Shown one piece after another: positions 62,644 to 64,000 of a DNA stretch of 64,000 bases. Numbering within the stretch: the stretch's first letter is position 1; every line of letters starts with the position of its first letter. The position numbers and the translations under genes are program-made. The notes beneath the pieces were generated by a model. That model saw only the letters and a program-made list of their open reading frames with translations, was not told the origin of the DNA and ran no database searches. Source of the DNA: Clavibacter nebraskensis NCPPB 2581. GTDB taxonomy: Bacteria; Actinomycetota; Actinomycetes; Actinomycetales; Microbacteriaceae. The DNA lies in the NCBI RefSeq assembly GCF_000355695.1, contig NC_020891.1, positions 682,001-746,000 on the forward strand, in the 5' to 3' direction.

Positions 62644-64000
62644 ATGAACAGACGAATCACCGCAGTCGGGCTGGCCCTCGCCGCCAGCCTCGCCCTCACG
62701 TCCTGCGCCGGCGCCGGCGGCAAGGCCGCCGCCGACATCACCGGCCCCGCCGACACCGGCGGCACCATGCACGTGCTGCAGGTGTCGGACTTCCCGCACC
62801 TGGACCCCGCGATGGGCTACGAGACCGACCTCGCGGACGTCTACCGGCTCATCTACCGCACGCTCACCACGACCACCGGCAAGGACGGCGCTACGATCGC
62901 GCCCGACCTCGCCACCGACACCGGCACGCCGAACGCCGACGCGACCGAGTGGACCTTCACGCTCAAGGACGGGCTGAAGTTCGAGGACGGCTCCCCGATC
63001 ACGAGCCAGTCGATGAAGTTCGGCGTGGAGCGGTCCTTCGACCCCGCGCTCGCCATCGGCTCGCCCTACGCACGCATGTACCTCGAGGGCGGCGACGCCT
63101 ACAAGGGCCCGTACCAGTCGGGCGACCTGGCCTCCATCGAGACCCCCGACGAGAAGACCATCGTCTTCCACCTCAACCGCTCCGTGCCGGAGTTCGCGAG
63201 CGTCACGGCGCAGAGCACGTTCGTCCCGTTCCCCGTGGACAAGGACCGCGTCACGGTGACGAGCGTGGACCAGCAGCCCATCTCCTCCGGCCCGTACAAG
63301 GTGAGCGCCCGGACGCCCGGCCAGTCCCTCACGCTCGTGCGCAACCCCGAGTGGGACGCGTCCACCGACGAGGTCAGGACCGCCAAGCCGGACGAGTGGC
63401 AGTTCACGATGGGGCTCGACCAGGCCACCATCGACGAGCGCATGATCGCCGGACAGGGCGACGACGCGAACGCCATCGCCTACGGGATCACCGCCGCGTC
63501 CGTCTCCCGCATCCAGACGCCGCAGATCAAGGCGCGCACCGTCTCGGGCGACAGCGGCTGCACCACGTACCTCGCGCTCAACACGACGAAGCCGCACCTG
63601 GGCGACGTGCGCGTGCGGCAGGCCATCGCCTACGCCGTGGACAAGAAGTCGCTCGCCGACGTGGCCGGCGGCCCCATGATCGCGGAGCCCGCGTCGACGA
63701 TCCTCACCCGCAGCGTCCCCGGCCACAAGGACTTCGACCTCTACCCCAGCACCGACAGCGCGGGCGACGTCGACAAGGCCAAGGCGCTCCTCGCCGAGGC
63801 GGGCCTGCAGGACGGCTTCACGATCACGCTCGACGTGGCCAGCGTGCCGACGTCGCAGAAGGCGGCGGAGGCGCTCCAGCAGTCCCTCGCCCGCGTCGGG
63901 ATCACCGTCGCGATCAACCTCCTCGACACGGCGACCTACAACGAGACCATCGCCACCACCTCGCAGCAGCACGACGCGGCCGAGGCCGGCTGGTGCCCCG
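62644..64000 (+). CDS. peptide/oligosaccharide-type ABC binding lipoprotein, 3' end cut off
   Basis: 452 residues are visible, roughly 85% of the usual length. Lipoprotein signal with lipobox ALTSC (Cys at about 21). Family-5 (DppA/OppA-like) fold: PHLDPAMGYETDLADVYRL, EWTFTLKDGLKFEDGSPITS, TYLALNTTKPHLGDVRVRQA and IAYAVDKKSLADVAGG. After a GH127 gene the cargo is more likely an arabinose-containing oligosaccharide than a peptide, as some family members bind sugars. The 144 bases before it hold no gene. The transporter's membrane and ATPase genes should follow past the window. Confidence 0.9.
   Translation, partial: MNRRITAVGLALAASLALTSCAGAGGKAAADITGPADTGGTMHVLQVSDFPHLDPAMGYETDLADVYRLIYRTLTTTTGKDGATIAPDLATDTGTPNADATEWTFTLKDGLKFEDGSPITSQSMKFGVERSFDPALAIGSPYARMYLEGGDAYKGPYQSGDLASIETPDEKTIVFHLNRSVPEFASVTAQSTFVPFPVDKDRVTVTSVDQQPISSGPYKVSARTPGQSLTLVRNPEWDASTDEVRTAKPDEWQFTMGLDQATIDERMIAGQGDDANAIAYGITAASVSRIQTPQIKARTVSGDSGCTTYLALNTTKPHLGDVRVRQAIAYAVDKKSLADVAGGPMIAEPASTILTRSVPGHKDFDLYPSTDSAGDVDKAKALLAEAGLQDGFTITLDVASVPTSQKAAEALQQSLARVGITVAINLLDTATYNETIATTSQQHDAAEAGWCP

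Overview
The window is a stretch of very GC-rich chromosome from a high-GC Gram-positive bacterium. Gene density, frequent GTG starts, GCG/CTC/GAC-rich codon use, a DUF3073 gene next to purM, a YczE/MocR pair, and a myo-inositol gene order like that of Corynebacterium all point to an actinobacterium. A member of the Microbacteriaceae, for example a Clavibacter-like plant-associated species, is my best guess (inference, not proven). I saw no insertion sequence, prophage, CRISPR array, rRNA or tRNA. The first gene (PhzF-like) and the last gene (solute-binding lipoprotein) run off the ends.

Layout. 0-7 kb: PhzF-like protein, CNNM/CBS membrane protein, a decayed intradiol dioxygenase, and a two-gene operon coding for a glycosyltransferase and an unusual acyl-CoA dehydrogenase / PIG-L deacetylase / methyltransferase fusion. 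7-13.5 kb: purine synthesis (purC-purD, and divergent purF/purM) with small conserved genes. 13.5-25 kb: flavin monooxygenase, APC permease, YczE/MocR pair, a secreted trypsin-like protein that lacks its nucleophile serine, a GlgX-type debranching enzyme, a FUSC-like membrane protein, a lipoprotein and a DUF2256/DUF3253 protein. 25-32.5 kb: RND permease (probable CTG start), DEAD-box helicase with a repeat-rich N-terminus, and two acetyltransferases.

32.6-55.2 kb is a large sugar-polyol catabolic island. A myo-inositol operon (iolC, Cgl0158-type aldolase, iolA, iolB, iolD) lies at the left. Inositol dehydratase/dehydrogenase genes (iolE-iolG), a ribose/fructose-type ABC importer and a UTRA-type GntR regulator lie at the right. 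Between them sits an 8-kb block bounded by two near-identical 18-bp palindromic operators. One drives a TIM-barrel enzyme plus a hydroxyacid-dehydrogenase-like enzyme. The other drives a DhaK/DhaL-type kinase, an RpiB-like isomerase, a triosephosphate-isomerase-like protein and an FCD-type GntR regulator. The last four match the known L-erythrulose to D-erythrose-4-phosphate module. I propose that the first two make the tetrulose that feeds it, from a 3-oxidised sugar acid. The three known inositol parts also share a weaker operator-like motif.

55.4-64 kb: secreted ExeM/NucH-type nuclease, thioredoxin, RecQ helicase, then a GH127 arabinofuranosidase-like enzyme followed by the start of a peptide/oligosaccharide-type ABC importer.

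Many genes lack a Shine-Dalgarno sequence and instead have a TANNNT box 6-9 bases before the start codon, which suggests frequent leaderless transcripts. Several strong hairpins without U-tracts sit between genes and are annotated as likely terminators.
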